Shown piece by piece: positions 46,581 to 57,679 of a stretch of 64,000 nt of DNA. The translations under genes and the position numbers were made by a program. The stretch spans positions 1 through 64,000 of the forward strand of contig JAGXGW010000067.1 in assembly GCA_024636555.1 (NCBI GenBank), written 5' to 3'. The notes under the pieces were generated by a model. That model made no database searches. It was not told the origin of the DNA and worked only from the letters and a program-made list of their open reading frames with translations. The first letter of the stretch is position 1. Each line of letters starts with the position of its first letter. This DNA comes from Paracoccaceae bacterium. GTDB lineage: Bacteria > Pseudomonadota > Alphaproteobacteria > Rhodobacterales > Rhodobacteraceae.

Positions 46581-47587
46581 ACCGATTTCCCCTTGAACAG
46601 ACCCGTCGGACGGAACAGCAAAACGATCAGCAGGATCAGGAAGCTGACCGCGAATTTGTAGTCGGTGGACAGAAGTTGCGCCAAACCGTCCGGCCCGATC
46701 CCGTCAGGCAGGGCATAGACCAGCACCTTTTTCCACGCATAGGTCACCAGCACCTCCGAGAAGGCGATGATGAAGCCGCCCGCGATAGCCCCCACGGGGC
46801 TGCCGAGACCGCCGACGATGGCGCTGGCGAAGATCGGCAGCAGAAGTTGGAAATAGGTGAAGGCCTTGAAGCTTTTGTCCAGCCCGTAAAGCGTGCCCGC
46901 CACCGTGGCGAGGGCTGCGACGATGATCCATGTCACCATGACCACGCGTTCGGGGTTGATGCCCGAGAGCAGCGCCAGATCCTCGTTGTCCGAATAGGCG
47001 CGCATGGATTTGCCGGTGCGCGTCTTGTTCAGGAACCAGAACAGGATGGCCACCACGATAATGGCCGTGATCACCGTGATCCCCGTGGAGGTGCGGATCG
47101 CCAGCCCCTCCTGCAGGCCCGTCATCTCGCGGAAGGTGCGCGCAGAAATGATGAACCGTTCGCCATCGCCAAAGGCATGATCATCCGGGCCGATGATAAA
47201 GCGGACCACGCCGTTCATGATGAACATCACGCCCATCGACACGATCACAAGGATCACGGGTTTGGCCTTTTGCACGCGGTAGAAACGGTAGACCGCGCGG
47301 TCGGTCATCAGCACGAACAGCGCACAGCCCGCAATACCGAAGGGCAGGGCGAGCAGGGCCGTCGGGAACACACCCAGACTGAGGCCCCACGACTGGAACA
47401 GCCATGTGATCAGAATGGTGATCATCGTCCCGAAGGCCATCGTGTCGCCATGGGCAAAATTGGAGAACCGCAGGATGCCATAGATCAGCGTGACGCCCAG
47501 CGCGCCAAGTGCGAGTTGGCTGCCATAGGCAATGGCGGGGACAATGACGAAATTCGCCAGCGTGATAAATGCGTTGAGAAGATCCAT
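46577..47587 (-). CDS. livH: branched-chain amino acid ABC transporter permease LivH
   Basis: LALGALGVTLIYGILRFSNFAHGDTMAFG, TGKSMRAYSDNEDLALLSGINPERV. Confidence 0.92.
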   Translation of the reverse strand: MDLLNAFITLANFVIVPAIAYGSQLALGALGVTLIYGILRFSNFAHGDTMAFGTMITILITWLFQSWGLSLGVFPTALLALPFGIAGCALFVLMTDRAVYRFYRVQKAKPVILVIVSMGVMFIMNGVVRFIIGPDDHAFGDGERFIISARTFREMTGLQEGLAIRTSTGITVITAIIVVAILFWFLNKTRTGKSMRAYSDNEDLALLSGINPERVVMVTWIIVAALATVAGTLYGLDKSFKAFTYFQLLLPIFASAIVGGLGSPVGAIAGGFIIAFSEVLVTYAWKKVLVYALPDGIGPDGLAQLLSTDYKFAVSFLILLIVLLFRPTGLFKGKSV

Positions 47588-47590
47588 ACC

Positions 47591-48421
47591 TCAGCCCCCA
47601 AGAAACGATCTGCGGACCTCGGGGTCGGCCATCAGGGCCTTGCCGGTGTCGGTGAAGGCATTGCGGCCCTGCACAAGGACAAAGCCCTTGTCGGCGATTT
47701 CCAGCGCCTGACGGGCATTCTGCTCGACCATCAGGATCGGGATGCCCGTGCGGGCCACTTCGATGATGCGGTCGAACAGCTCGTCCATCACGATGGGGCT
47801 GACCCCCGCGGTGGGCTCGTCCAGCATCAGCACCTTGGGCTTGGTCATCAGCGCGCGGCCCACGGCCACCTGCTGGCGCTGGCCGCCCGACAATTCGCCC
47901 GCGGGCTGTCGGCGCTTTTCCTTGAGGATCGGGAACAGGTCATAGACCTGCGCCATCGTATCGCGGAAATCGTCGGTGCGGATGAAAGCGCCCATTTCGA
48001 GGTTTTCCTCGACCGTGAGCGAGGTGAAGATATTGCTGGTCTGCGGCACGAACCCCATGCCCTTGACCACGCGGTCCTGCGGGGTGAGTTGGGTGATGTC
48101 CTCGCCGTCCAGCAGCACGCGGCCCGAGCGGACCTCGAGCATCCCGAACACGGCTTTCATCGCGGTGGATTTGCCCGCGCCATTGGGGCCGACGATCACG
48201 GCGATCTCGCCGCGCTCCACCGAAATGGTGCAATCATGCAGGATATCTGGGCCTTTGCCGTAACCGCCGGTCATGTTCTCGCCGATGAGAAACGGGCCGC
48301 CGGGCGCCGATGAGACCTTGCCGCTTTTGCTGCGCGGCATCGGGCTGCCCTGTCCGGCGGGGTTGGCGATCGAGCGGTCCTTGTTGCCGCGATCGTCCTG
48401 ATAGGGATTGGAGCTGCTCAT
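47591..48421 (-). CDS. livF: branched-chain amino acid ABC transporter ATP-binding protein LivF
   Basis: GPNGAGKSTAMKAVFGML, ELSGGQRQQVAVGRALMTKPKVLMLDEPTAGVSP. Confidence 0.94.
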   Translation of the reverse strand: MSSSNPYQDDRGNKDRSIANPAGQGSPMPRSKSGKVSSAPGGPFLIGENMTGGYGKGPDILHDCTISVERGEIAVIVGPNGAGKSTAMKAVFGMLEVRSGRVLLDGEDITQLTPQDRVVKGMGFVPQTSNIFTSLTVEENLEMGAFIRTDDFRDTMAQVYDLFPILKEKRRQPAGELSGGQRQQVAVGRALMTKPKVLMLDEPTAGVSPIVMDELFDRIIEVARTGIPILMVEQNARQALEIADKGFVLVQGRNAFTDTGKALMADPEVRRSFLGG

Positions 48422-49200
48422 GCGCCTACCATGTCCTTGTTCTTGAGGCCGGTGCCCAGATAGGCCTCGATCACCTGCTCGTTGGCCTTGATCTCGGCCA
48501 GCGTGCCTTGCGCCAGCACCTTGCCCTCGGCCATGCAGATCACGGGATCACAAAGCCGCCCGATGAAATCCATGTCATGTTCGATGACCACGAACGTATA
48601 GCCGCGCTCTTTGTTGAGCTGGACAATCGCGTCACCGATCGTGTTCAGAAGCGTACGGTTCACGCCCGCGCCGACCTCGTCGAGGAAAACGATCTTGGCA
48701 TCCACCATCATGGTGCGGCCCAGTTCCAGCAGCTTTTTCTGACCTCCGGAGATCTGGCTGGCCTTCTGGTCGGCAAGATGCCCGATGGTCAGGAATTCCA
48801 TGACCTCGTCGGCCTTGGCGCGCAGCGCGCGTTCCTCGTCGGCGATGCGACGGCGCCCGAACCATGTGTTCCACAGCGTCTCGCCCGACTGGTTGCCCGG
48901 CACCATCATCAGGTTCTCGCGGCAGGTCATCGAGCCGAATTCATGCGCGATCTGGAAGGTGCGTAGTAGGCCCTTGTGGAACAAAGTATGCGGCGGCAGG
49001 CCGGTAATATCCTCGCCCATCATCGTGACCTTGCCCGATGTCGGCGTCAGAACGCCCGCTATCACGTTGAAAAGCGTGGTTTTTCCGGCCCCGTTGGGAC
49101 CGATCAGCCCGGTAATCGCACCCTGGCGTATTTCGAGCGAGGCACCGTCAACGGCACGGAACCCGCCAAACGTCTTCACGACGTTGTCGACCTTGATCAT
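48418..49200 (-). CDS. livG: branched-chain amino acid ABC transporter ATP-binding protein LivG
   Basis: GPNGAGKTTLFNVIAGVLTPTSG, QISGGQKKLLELGRTMM, VIEHDMDFIGRLCDPVICMAEG. Confidence 0.94.
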   Translation of the reverse strand: MIKVDNVVKTFGGFRAVDGASLEIRQGAITGLIGPNGAGKTTLFNVIAGVLTPTSGKVTMMGEDITGLPPHTLFHKGLLRTFQIAHEFGSMTCRENLMMVPGNQSGETLWNTWFGRRRIADEERALRAKADEVMEFLTIGHLADQKASQISGGQKKLLELGRTMMVDAKIVFLDEVGAGVNRTLLNTIGDAIVQLNKERGYTFVVIEHDMDFIGRLCDPVICMAEGKVLAQGTLAEIKANEQVIEAYLGTGLKNKDMVGA

Positions 49201-49250
49201 AGCATCTCCCCCGGCACTGTTATTTTTGCGTGCCTTTATCTTATGCAAAC

Positions 49251-49273
49251 GGCGCGGGGGAAGCCCCCGCGCC
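49251..49273 (-). other. intercistronic stem-loop between the SBP gene and livG
   Basis: GGCGCGGGGG-AAG-CCCCCGCGCC, 10-bp perfect stem. Confidence 0.75.
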
Positions 49274-49294
49274 GCCTGTTGCCGTTGCGTCAGA

Positions 49295-50479
49295 TCACCG
49301 GAAGTTCACGGTCTCGATCTCGCCATCCTTGATCTCGATCTCGCGGTAGTTACCGGCGGATTCGCCGCCACCGATCAGTTCCACCGCTGTCGCACCGACA
49401 TAGTCGATGTCGCCACCCGCTTTCAGGATCTCGATCGCCTTGGCCAGTTCACCGGGGAAGATTTCCTCGCCGGGGGCGTTGGCCACGTCCATCACATGAT
49501 CCTTGAAATCGGCCGATGCGGTCGATCCGGCTTTCTGCATCGCCAGCAGGATCAGCGCGGCAGCGTCATAGCTTTCGGGCGCGAAAGCCGATGTGCCCTC
49601 GAACCCGGCGGCTGCCGCCAGTTCCTGGAACATCTCGGCGCCCGCGCTGTCGGTGCCGGGATACTGGCCGAACGAGCCGTCAAGGCCCGAACCGATATCA
49701 TCGACCAACTGCTGGCCGACCATGCCGTCGGGCAGAACGAAGGTGTCGAAGGCACCCGAATCAAGGCTGGCCTGAATGATGCCCTTGCCGCCCTGGTCAG
49801 TGTAACCGGCCACCACGAGCACATCGCCACCGGCAGAGGCCAGCGAGGCCACTTCCGAGGAATAGTCCGCCTTGCCGTCTTCATGGCTTGCGTTGATCGT
49901 CACGGTGCCGCCTGCCTCGACGAAAGAGGCCTCGAACGCATCGGCCAGACCCTTGCCGTAATCGTTGTTGGTATAGGTCACGGCGACCGAGTTGATGCCG
50001 CGATCCATCAGAACTTCGGTCATCACCACACCCTGACGCGCGTCAGAGGGGGCGGTGCGGAAGAACAGGCCATCGTCTTCGGCGGTCGACAGACCCGGCG
50101 AGGTGGCGGAAGGCGAGATCATCACGACACCGTTGGGGCGTGCGACGTTCTGCAGGATCGCACCGGTCACGCCCGAGCAATCCGCGCCCATGATGGCGTT
50201 GACGTTCTCGGATGTGATCAGTCGCTCTGCCGCGGCAGTGGCGGCGCTGGCGTCGATACAGGTCGAGTCCGCGCGCACGGATGTGACATTGGCCCCATCC
50301 AGCAGCGTACCCGCTTCGTTGATCTCTTCAATCGCCAGCTCGGCCCCTGCGGCCATGCTTGGCGTGATCGATTCCAGCGGGCCGGTGAAGCCCAGAATGA
50401 TACCGATCTTGATCTCCTGTGCCGATGCCGAACCCGCCATCAATGCGGTTGCGGCCGTGGCCAAAAGCAGTTTTTTCAT
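49295..50479 (-). CDS. livK: branched-chain amino acid ABC transporter substrate-binding protein
   Basis: Signal peptide; EIKIGIILGFTGPLESITPSMAAGAELAIEEIN; Peripla_BP_6-like. Confidence 0.93.
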   Translation of the reverse strand: MKKLLLATAATALMAGSASAQEIKIGIILGFTGPLESITPSMAAGAELAIEEINEAGTLLDGANVTSVRADSTCIDASAATAAAERLITSENVNAIMGADCSGVTGAILQNVARPNGVVMISPSATSPGLSTAEDDGLFFRTAPSDARQGVVMTEVLMDRGINSVAVTYTNNDYGKGLADAFEASFVEAGGTVTINASHEDGKADYSSEVASLASAGGDVLVVAGYTDQGGKGIIQASLDSGAFDTFVLPDGMVGQQLVDDIGSGLDGSFGQYPGTDSAGAEMFQELAAAAGFEGTSAFAPESYDAAALILLAMQKAGSTASADFKDHVMDVANAPGEEIFPGELAKAIEILKAGGDIDYVGATAVELIGGGESAGNYREIEIKDGEIETVNFR

Positions 50480-50653
50480 GTTATTCTCCCATATTGGAAC
50501 CTAAGTCCGGCCTTCACGATATTGCGACTTCTTCAAAAAGAAAAGCGCAATGCGAAGCGTCCGATCACCGTAAAGCGACTTTTTGTGATGTCGCGGCGGG
50601 TTCGACGCCGGGGCGGGCGTGCTACCTTTTTCAGGCTTAACAGGAGATTGCCC

Positions 50654-51778
50654 ATGCGCCGCGCCTTCGTCATCCCCTTGCTTCTCGCCATCCTCGCCGG
50701 TCCGTTGGCGATGCCGTCATCCGCCAATTCCATGAGCAGTCAGGCAGGAGCCCTGAGCGTGACACCGATGGCAGACGGGTTCCGGACACCGTGGTCCGTC
50801 GGGTTCCTGCCCGATGGCAGCTTTCTCGTGACCGAGCGCGAGGGCCGGTTGTGGCGCGTCACGCCGCAGGGACAACGCCACCAGATCACCGGCTTGCCGG
50901 AAATCCGTGTGGGCGGGCAGGGCGGTCTGCTGGATCTGCTCGTGCCCCGCGATTTCGACCGAACCGGCGAGATCATTTTCAGCTTCGCCAAGCCGCAAGG
51001 TGCCGGCGAGGGCACGGCAATGGCCATCGCGCGGCTGTCCGACGACCGCATGCGGCTGGAGAACCTGCGGCTGATGTTCGAGATGGCGCCGGGTTCATCG
51101 GGAGGGCAGCATTTCGGGGGCCGCATCGTCGAGGCGCCCGATGGCGCGCTGTTCCTGACCATCGGTGACAGGGGCAACCGGGACAGCGCGCAGGATCTGC
51201 GCAGCCATAACGGTACTGTTGTGCGGATCAACCGTGACGGGTCGGTGCCTTCCGACAATCCGTTCGTGACAACGCCGGGCGCATTGCCGGAAATCTTCTC
51301 CTTCGGGCACCGCAACCCGCAGGGGGCCACACTGGATGGCGACGGGAACCTGTGGCTCAACGAACATGGCGCGCGCGGCGGCGACGAGGTGAACCTCGTG
51401 CGGGCCGGGGTCAACTACGGCTGGCCCGTCATCGCTTACGGTGTGCATTATTCCGGCGCGCCAATCGGGGAGGGCACCGCGAAAGAGGGCATGGCGCAGC
51501 CCGCGCTTTACTGGGACCCGTCCATGGCCCCCTCCGGCATGGTGATCTATACGGGCGATCTGTGGCCCGCATGGCAGGGGCAGATGTTCGTCGGGTCGCT
51601 GAAATTCGACTATATCGCGCGGCTGGACGGTGATCCGCTGCGCGGCACACCCATGTCCCAGGCCGAGCGCATCTCGTCGCGCGAGACCGCACGGGTGCGC
51701 GATATCCGGCAGGCCCCCGACGGATCGCTCTGGTTCATCTCCGAGCAGCGCGGCACCATCTACCGTGTGACCCCGTGA
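50654..51778 (+). CDS. PQQ-dependent sugar dehydrogenase (soluble aldose dehydrogenase-like)
   Basis: LRTPWSVGFLPDGSFLVTEREGRLWRV, NHGARGGDEVNLVRAGVNYGWPVIAYGVHY; signal peptide. Confidence 0.93.
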   Translation: MRRAFVIPLLLAILAGPLAMPSSANSMSSQAGALSVTPMADGFRTPWSVGFLPDGSFLVTEREGRLWRVTPQGQRHQITGLPEIRVGGQGGLLDLLVPRDFDRTGEIIFSFAKPQGAGEGTAMAIARLSDDRMRLENLRLMFEMAPGSSGGQHFGGRIVEAPDGALFLTIGDRGNRDSAQDLRSHNGTVVRINRDGSVPSDNPFVTTPGALPEIFSFGHRNPQGATLDGDGNLWLNEHGARGGDEVNLVRAGVNYGWPVIAYGVHYSGAPIGEGTAKEGMAQPALYWDPSMAPSGMVIYTGDLWPAWQGQMFVGSLKFDYIARLDGDPLRGTPMSQAERISSRETARVRDIRQAPDGSLWFISEQRGTIYRVTP

Positions 51779-51820
51779 TATGGGCTGTGGTTCAGGCTGT
51801 GAATCAGGCTTTGCCCGCTG

Positions 51821-52825
51821 TCAGATCGACAGCCGTGCCGCATGGCTGCCGCGCTCGCGGTAAGGCGTGGTGTCGTAATGCGCGCGGTAGCATTTCGAGA
51901 AATGCGAGGGCGAGGCAAAGCCGCAAGCCAAAGCCACGTTGATCACGCTCATATCGGTCTGCATCAGCAGGTTACGCGCCTTGGACAGACGAAGCTCCAT
52001 GTAATAGCGCTTGGGGCTGCGGCTGAGGTAGCGGCGGAACAACCGCTCCAGCTGCCGCGTGGACATGCCCACGTCGCGCGCCAGCACTGACGGGCTGATC
52101 GGCTCCTCGATATGGCCCTCCATCATCTGGATCACACGGCTCAGCTTGGGGTGGCGCACGCCGATACGGGTCGGCACGGAAAGCCGCTGTGTGTCCTGAT
52201 CGGTGCGGATGGTCGAATAGATGAACTGGTCCGCCACCAGATTCGCGGTATCCTCGCCGTGATAATCCGCGATCAGCTTGAGCATCAGATCGATCGAGGC
52301 GATCCCGCCCGCCGTGCTGAAGCGGTTGCCATCGACCACGAAGACGGATTTGGTCAGATTGACCTCCTCGAATTCCTCGGCAAAACTGTCCTGGTTCTCC
52401 CAGTGGATCGTCGCGCGCTTGCCGTCCAGCAATCCGGCCTTGGCCAGCGCATAGCTGGCAGTACACAGCCCGCCCAGCAACATACCCTTGCGCGCCTCGC
52501 GCCGCAGCCAGGAGATGATCTTCTTCGTCGTCGCGCGCTGCACATCGACACCGCCGCAGACCACCACAACATCGTCGCGCGACAGGTCGGTGAGATCCGC
52601 ATCCACCTGAAATTCAACGCCCGCCGAACATGTGACCCCTGTGCCGCCTTCACCGATCAGCAACCAGCGATAGGCGTCGTAATCCAGCGTGCGGTTGGCG
52701 ATCCGCAGGCTTTCAAGGGCGGAGGAAAAACTGAGCAGGGTAAAGTTTTCGAGCAGCACAAAAACAAAACGCCGCGGCAAACCGGCATGCGCGGTTTCCT
52801 TGGCCATCTGGCGGGGCGAAGACAT
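51821..52825 (-). CDS. GlxA-type transcriptional regulator (DJ-1/PfpI + AraC HTH)
   Basis: VFVLLENFTLLSFSSALESLRIANR; C-terminal AraC HTH (VINVALACGFASPSHFSKCYRAHYDTTPYRER). Confidence 0.93.
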   Translation of the reverse strand: MSSPRQMAKETAHAGLPRRFVFVLLENFTLLSFSSALESLRIANRTLDYDAYRWLLIGEGGTGVTCSAGVEFQVDADLTDLSRDDVVVVCGGVDVQRATTKKIISWLRREARKGMLLGGLCTASYALAKAGLLDGKRATIHWENQDSFAEEFEEVNLTKSVFVVDGNRFSTAGGIASIDLMLKLIADYHGEDTANLVADQFIYSTIRTDQDTQRLSVPTRIGVRHPKLSRVIQMMEGHIEEPISPSVLARDVGMSTRQLERLFRRYLSRSPKRYYMELRLSKARNLLMQTDMSVINVALACGFASPSHFSKCYRAHYDTTPYRERGSHAARLSI

Positions 52826-53025
52826 GATTAAAGCGCTCCATCGGGGTTGCCGGATAATTGATCAGCTTTGCTGTCCCGCATCAAGGGCCGCAACGGCGTT
52901 CTGGGGTGCAAACGCGCCACTTCGCGAGCTGTTTGCGTCGCCCGCCGTCGCAAACTGTCAAATCCCCTGTGGCATGCAAGCGGCGGCTTTTGTATAGAAG
53001 GCGCGACAGCAGCAGTTTTGCGGAG

Positions 53026-54405
53026 ATGACAGACATGACCGAGTGGCAAAAAACCGATTGGCGCAACCGCCCACGGGTTCAGATGCCCGACTATCACGAC
53101 GCCGCCGCGCTGGGGACGGTCGAGGCGCAGCTGTCGAAATATCCGCCGCTGGTTTTTGCCGGTGAAGCGCGCAAGCTCAAGACCGCTTTGGGCGAGGCCG
53201 CGCGCGGCGAAGCGTTCTTGTTGCAGGGCGGCGATTGCGCCGAGAGCTTCGAGCAGTTCAGCGCCAATGCGATCCGCGACACGTTCAAGGTCATGCTTCA
53301 AATGGCGATGGTGCTGACTTACGGCGCCAAGGTGCCGGTGGTGAAGGTGGGCCGCATGGCGGGCCAGTTCGCCAAGCCACGTTCTGCGCCGACCGAGATG
53401 ATCGACGGGCAGGAACTGCCCTCCTACCGTGGGGACATCATCAACGATCTGGCCGCCACCGCAGAAGCGCGCCAGCCCGATCCGCAGCGCATGTTGCAGG
53501 CCTATCTGCAGGCGGCGGCCACGCTGAACCTGCTGCGCGCCTTCTCCACCGGCGGCTATGCCGATGTGCATCAGGTCCATAGCTGGACGCTGGGCTTCAC
53601 CGAGGGCGAGAAGGCCGCGAAATACCGCGATATGGCGAACCGCATCAGCGACACGCTGGATTTCATCAAGGCGGCGGGCATCGACAGCAAGCAGGCGCAT
53701 ACGCTGCAGACGGTCGATTTCTACACCAGCCACGAAGCCTTGTTGCTGGAATATGAAGAGGCGCTGACGCGGCTTGATACCACCTCGGGCAAATGGCTGG
53801 CAGGCTCCGGCCATATGGTCTGGATCGGCGACCGCACCCGCCAGCCGGATGGCGCGCATGTGGAATATTGCCGTGGAGTGCTCAACCCGATCGGGTTGAA
53901 ATGCGGGCCGTCGATGACACCGGACGATCTCAAGGTGTTGATGGCAAAGCTCAACCCGCAGAACGAGGCGGGTCGCCTGACCCTGATCGCGCGCTTCGGG
54001 GCGGGCAAGGTGGCAGAGCATCTGCCGCGCCTGATCAAGACGGTGCGCGAGGAGGGGGCGGAGGTGCTGTGGGTCTGCGATCCGATGCATGGCAATACGA
54101 TCAAATCCTCCAGCGGCTACAAGACACGGCCCTTTGATGCCGTGCTGCGCGAGGTGCGCGAGTTCTTCGCCGTGCACAAAGCCGAGGGCACGATCCCCGG
54201 CGGTGTGCATTTCGAGATGACGGGGCAGGATGTGACCGAATGCACCGGCGGGCTTCGTGCGGTCAGTGACGAGGATCTGTCGGACCGCTACCACACCGCG
54301 TGCGATCCGCGCCTGAACGCCAGCCAGTCGCTGGAACTGGCCTTCCTTGTGGCCGAGGAACTGTCAAGCCTGCGGGCAGAGCGTCAGGCCGCTGCGGCGG
54401 GCTGA
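53026..54405 (+). CDS. class II 3-deoxy-7-phosphoheptulonate synthase
   Basis: [57 protein letters not shown]; alternative start 53035. Confidence 0.97.
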   Translation: MTDMTEWQKTDWRNRPRVQMPDYHDAAALGTVEAQLSKYPPLVFAGEARKLKTALGEAARGEAFLLQGGDCAESFEQFSANAIRDTFKVMLQMAMVLTYGAKVPVVKVGRMAGQFAKPRSAPTEMIDGQELPSYRGDIINDLAATAEARQPDPQRMLQAYLQAAATLNLLRAFSTGGYADVHQVHSWTLGFTEGEKAAKYRDMANRISDTLDFIKAAGIDSKQAHTLQTVDFYTSHEALLLEYEEALTRLDTTSGKWLAGSGHMVWIGDRTRQPDGAHVEYCRGVLNPIGLKCGPSMTPDDLKVLMAKLNPQNEAGRLTLIARFGAGKVAEHLPRLIKTVREEGAEVLWVCDPMHGNTIKSSSGYKTRPFDAVLREVREFFAVHKAEGTIPGGVHFEMTGQDVTECTGGLRAVSDEDLSDRYHTACDPRLNASQSLELAFLVAEELSSLRAERQAAAAG

Positions 54406-54471
54406 CGGGGCTGGCGGACCTTTCTGGCTCATGCGGCTGGGTAGGCTGGCGGATGCGGTGGTGTTACAGCG

Positions 54472-55230
54472 TCAGGTTTCCGACGTGACGAGCCGCAGAT
54501 GCCTGAACGCGCTGGCCGGTGACGCATCGGCGCGCGTTCGGTCATTAGGCGTCTGGCCGGAAAACGCAGCAGGGCTTTGAGAAAAGCCGGACCCTTGCAG
54601 ATGCATCGCCGCTTTGTTCCGTGCGGGCTCCGGCGCGGCAGCGGCGGCGCGATCCGCTGTCAGGTCATCACCGTCCAGCACGGTGGTGTGGCAGGCGGCA
54701 ATGGAGAACCGGCGCGGCGCAATACCGACGAGGCCCGCACTGTCCAGACATCCCATGACGCGGTTGATCACGCCGTCCTCGTTCCGCAAGGGCAAAAGCA
54801 GCATCCGCGCTGTCAGTTTCTGTTGACCCGCGGCCTGTGCCGACACAAGCGACAGAAGCATGGTGCTGGGCGTGCGGCAAAGCTGGTCAAGGCAAACCGA
54901 GAGCGCATCCCGCGCCGATGGCACGAACAGCGCCGTCAGCGGCATGCCGCGCACCTCCATCCCCATCAGATCCGTCAGATGCGACCCTGCGATCCGCAAC
55001 CTGCCCACGCCGGGGGCGACCTGTTCCAGAATGAACGTCCGCTCCAGCGCGCGCTCGATCCCGCGGGGATCAACCTCGGCGCGGCGCGGCACGGCACGTC
55101 TTCCGCGCAGGGCATGCCAATAGCCCTCGACCTCCGCGATATGGGACGAATGGCTGTAGTTCTTGTGGCGGCTCATGGCGATCACATTGCTGGGCTGGCG
55201 TATTGCGGTAACGCTGGTGTCACGAAACAT
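54472..55230 (-). CDS. PAS-domain (PAS_5/DUF1457-type) protein
   Basis: VEGYWHALRGRRAVPRRAEVDPRGIERALERTFILEQVAPGVGRLRIAGSHLTDLMGMEVRGMPL. Confidence 0.8.
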   Translation of the reverse strand: MFRDTSVTAIRQPSNVIAMSRHKNYSHSSHIAEVEGYWHALRGRRAVPRRAEVDPRGIERALERTFILEQVAPGVGRLRIAGSHLTDLMGMEVRGMPLTALFVPSARDALSVCLDQLCRTPSTMLLSLVSAQAAGQQKLTARMLLLPLRNEDGVINRVMGCLDSAGLVGIAPRRFSIAACHTTVLDGDDLTADRAAAAAPEPARNKAAMHLQGSGFSQSPAAFSGQTPNDRTRADASPASAFRHLRLVTSET

Positions 55231-55447
55231 CGGAAGTCCTTGAATGAGACTAGGGCTGAAAAGGTTACTGAGACGCTAATATTGCACAGTTTGCGGAAAA
55301 ACTGTCACGATTTGCGAAGGTTTGGTTAACCTGTGCCGCCTGCGCTTTCTTCGGCAGGCAACAGGGCGGCGGTGCTTGCCGTTCACCGCCCGACGCGCTA
55401 GGCGAAGGCCGCGACAACACGACAGATCCGGAAAGGGAGACGCGCAG

Positions 55448-56344
55448 GTGATCGAATCAATGACAGGGTTTGCTGCCGCAACCGGTGCCGCGCATGGCGC
55501 AAGCTGGGTCTGGGAATTGCGTAGCCTGAACGCCAAGGGGCTGGACCTGCGTCTGCGCGCGCCGGACTGGATCACCGGCCTGGAGGCACGGTTGCGCGCC
55601 CGCCTGACCGCCGAGATCGCACGCGGTACTGTTGCGCTCAACCTGCGGCTGACACGCGACGAGGGGCAGGGCGATCTGTCAGTCAACCAAAGCGGGCTTG
55701 CCGCCGTGATGGCCGCCATGGCCGAGGTGGAGGCGCAGGCGATGCAGGCGGGCCTGTCGCTCGCGCCGGCCACCGCCGCCGATGTGTTGAGCGTGCGCGG
55801 CGTACTGGAGACCCGCAGCCTTGAGGCCGAGACCGACACAGCCCCGCTTACGGAGGCGCTGATGGCGGATTTCGAGCCGGTGCTGGCCGCGTTCCGCGCC
55901 ATGCGCCGCGCCGAGGGGGCCGACCTGCACAGCGTTATCACGGCGCAACTGGCGCAGATCACGCTTCTGGTCGACCAGATCGCCGAGGCCACCCAGAACC
56001 GCGCCGCCGAGACCGAGGCGGCGTTGCGCGCCAATCTGGCCCGCGTGCTGGACAATAGCGACGGCGCAGACCCGCAACGCGTGGCGCAGGAACTGGCGAT
56101 GATCGCGGTCAAGGCCGATGTCACCGAAGAGGTGGACCGCCTGCGCGCCCATGTGGCGGCGGCGGGCGACCTGTTGCAAAGCGCAGAGCCGGTGGGCCGC
56201 AAGCTGGATTTCCTGATGCAGGAGTTCAACCGCGAGGCCAACACGCTGTGTTCGAAATCGCAGCACAAGGCATTGACGCGGATCGGGCTGGACCTGAAAA
56301 CCGTGATCGACCAGATGCGCGAACAGGTCCAGAATATCCAGTAA
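55448..56344 (+). CDS. yicC: YicC family endoribonuclease-like protein
   Basis: GTG start; MIESMTGFAAATGAAHGASWVWELRSLNAKGLDLRLRAP; EFNREANTLCSKSQHKALTRIGLDLKTVIDQMREQVQNI. Confidence 0.94.
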   Translation: MIESMTGFAAATGAAHGASWVWELRSLNAKGLDLRLRAPDWITGLEARLRARLTAEIARGTVALNLRLTRDEGQGDLSVNQSGLAAVMAAMAEVEAQAMQAGLSLAPATAADVLSVRGVLETRSLEAETDTAPLTEALMADFEPVLAAFRAMRRAEGADLHSVITAQLAQITLLVDQIAEATQNRAAETEAALRANLARVLDNSDGADPQRVAQELAMIAVKADVTEEVDRLRAHVAAAGDLLQSAEPVGRKLDFLMQEFNREANTLCSKSQHKALTRIGLDLKTVIDQMREQVQNIQ

Positions 56345-56368
56345 GCCAGCGGCACGGGAAGGCATGAC

Positions 56369-57013
56369 ATGATGGAACAAAGACGCGGGCTTCTGATCAT
56401 CCTGTCCTCGCCCTCGGGCGCGGGCAAATCCACGCTGGCCAGCCGTTTGCGCGACTGGGACCGCTCGATCCGGTTCTCGGTCTCGGCCACCACGCGGCCA
56501 CCGCGTTCGGGCGAGGAACACGGGCGCGAATACTATTTCCACAGCCGCGCCGAATTCGAGGCGATGGTCGCCGCCGACGAGATGCTGGAACATGCCGAGG
56601 TGTTCGGCAATTTCTACGGCAGCCCCAAAGGCCCCGTGGCCGAGGCGATCGAGGCGGGACAGGACGTGCTGTTCGATATCGACTGGCAGGGCGGGCAGCA
56701 GGTTCGCAATTCCAGCCTTGGCAAGCATGTCCTGTCGATCTTCATCCTGCCGCCCTCGATCCCGGAGTTGGAGCGTCGCCTGCGCTCGCGCGGGCAGGAC
56801 AGCGACGAGGTGATCGAGGGGCGGATGACGAAATCGCGCGACGAGATCAGCCACTGGCCGGAATACGACTTCGTGCTGGTCAATGACGATCTGGACGAAA
56901 CCTTCGCGCGGCTGAAAACCATCGTCAGCGCCGAGCGGCTGCGCCTGTCGCAACAACCCGCACTGGTCGAGACGGTTCGGCGGCTCAACAAGGAATTCGA
57001 GGAACGCACATGA
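56369..57013 (+). CDS. gmk: guanylate kinase
   Basis: [39 protein letters not shown]. Confidence 0.97.
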   Translation: MMEQRRGLLIILSSPSGAGKSTLASRLRDWDRSIRFSVSATTRPPRSGEEHGREYYFHSRAEFEAMVAADEMLEHAEVFGNFYGSPKGPVAEAIEAGQDVLFDIDWQGGQQVRNSSLGKHVLSIFILPPSIPELERRLRSRGQDSDEVIEGRMTKSRDEISHWPEYDFVLVNDDLDETFARLKTIVSAERLRLSQQPALVETVRRLNKEFEERT

Positions 57014-57537
57014 CACTTTACACACTTGACGGCTCCGCCCCGCACCTGCCCGCAGACGGCGATTTCTGGATCGCGCCGGATGCCAATGTGATCGGCAATG
57101 TCGTGCTGGACAGCGGCGCCTCTGTCTGGTTCGGCGCAACTTTGCGCGGCGATAACGAGCGCATTCATATCGGGGCGGGCAGCAACGTGCAGGAGAACTG
57201 CGTGTTGCATACCGATATGGGCTTTCCGCTGACCGTGGGCGAGAACTGCACGATCGGTCACAAGGCGATGCTGCACGGCTGCACCATCGGGGAGAACAGC
57301 CTGATCGGGATGGGTGCCACGGTGCTGAACGGCGCGAAGATCGGCAGGAACTGCCTGATCGGCGCAGGGGCGCTGGTGACCGAAGGCAAGGAGATCCCCG
57401 ACGGCTCGCTGGTGATGGGCGCGCCCGGCAAGGTCGTGCGGCAACTCGACGAGGCCGCGATTGAGGGGCTGCGCCGCTCGGCGCTGGGATACCAGATGAA
57501 CATGCGCCGTTTCGCCAAGGGTTTGACCGCGCTCTGA
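57010..57537 (+). CDS. gamma-class carbonic anhydrase family protein
   Basis: Left-handed beta-helix hexapeptides; [37 protein letters not shown]. Confidence 0.94.
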   Translation: MTLYTLDGSAPHLPADGDFWIAPDANVIGNVVLDSGASVWFGATLRGDNERIHIGAGSNVQENCVLHTDMGFPLTVGENCTIGHKAMLHGCTIGENSLIGMGATVLNGAKIGRNCLIGAGALVTEGKEIPDGSLVMGAPGKVVRQLDEAAIEGLRRSALGYQMNMRRFAKGLTAL

Positions 57538-57551
57538 GTGGCGGGGGCCGG

Positions 57552-57584
57552 GCCTCCGGCGGGGATATTTCGGGCAAGAAGAAG
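57552..57584 (+). repeat. 33-nt dispersed intergenic repeat, copy 3
   Basis: GCCTCCGGCGGGGATATTTCGGGCAAGAAGAAG. Confidence 0.85.
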
Positions 57585-57679
57585 TGGCAGCGGTGCAGTG
57601 CTTGTCATGCTGCTTGTCCGCTGCTTGCCGTTCCCTGCGGCCTGTGCCAGTTGTTGCGCAGCAACAGGAAAGACATGCC

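Noticed and set aside
48785-50653. N-terminal extension of the 997-aa ORF ending in the PQQ-dependent dehydrogenase
   Set aside because: Antisense to livG/livK; signal peptide start at 50654 is far more plausible
57538-57679. Possible SAM riboswitch upstream of the trans-sulfuration enzyme
   Set aside because: Only the dispersed repeat and a short palindrome are visible; no recognisable SAM-II core seen
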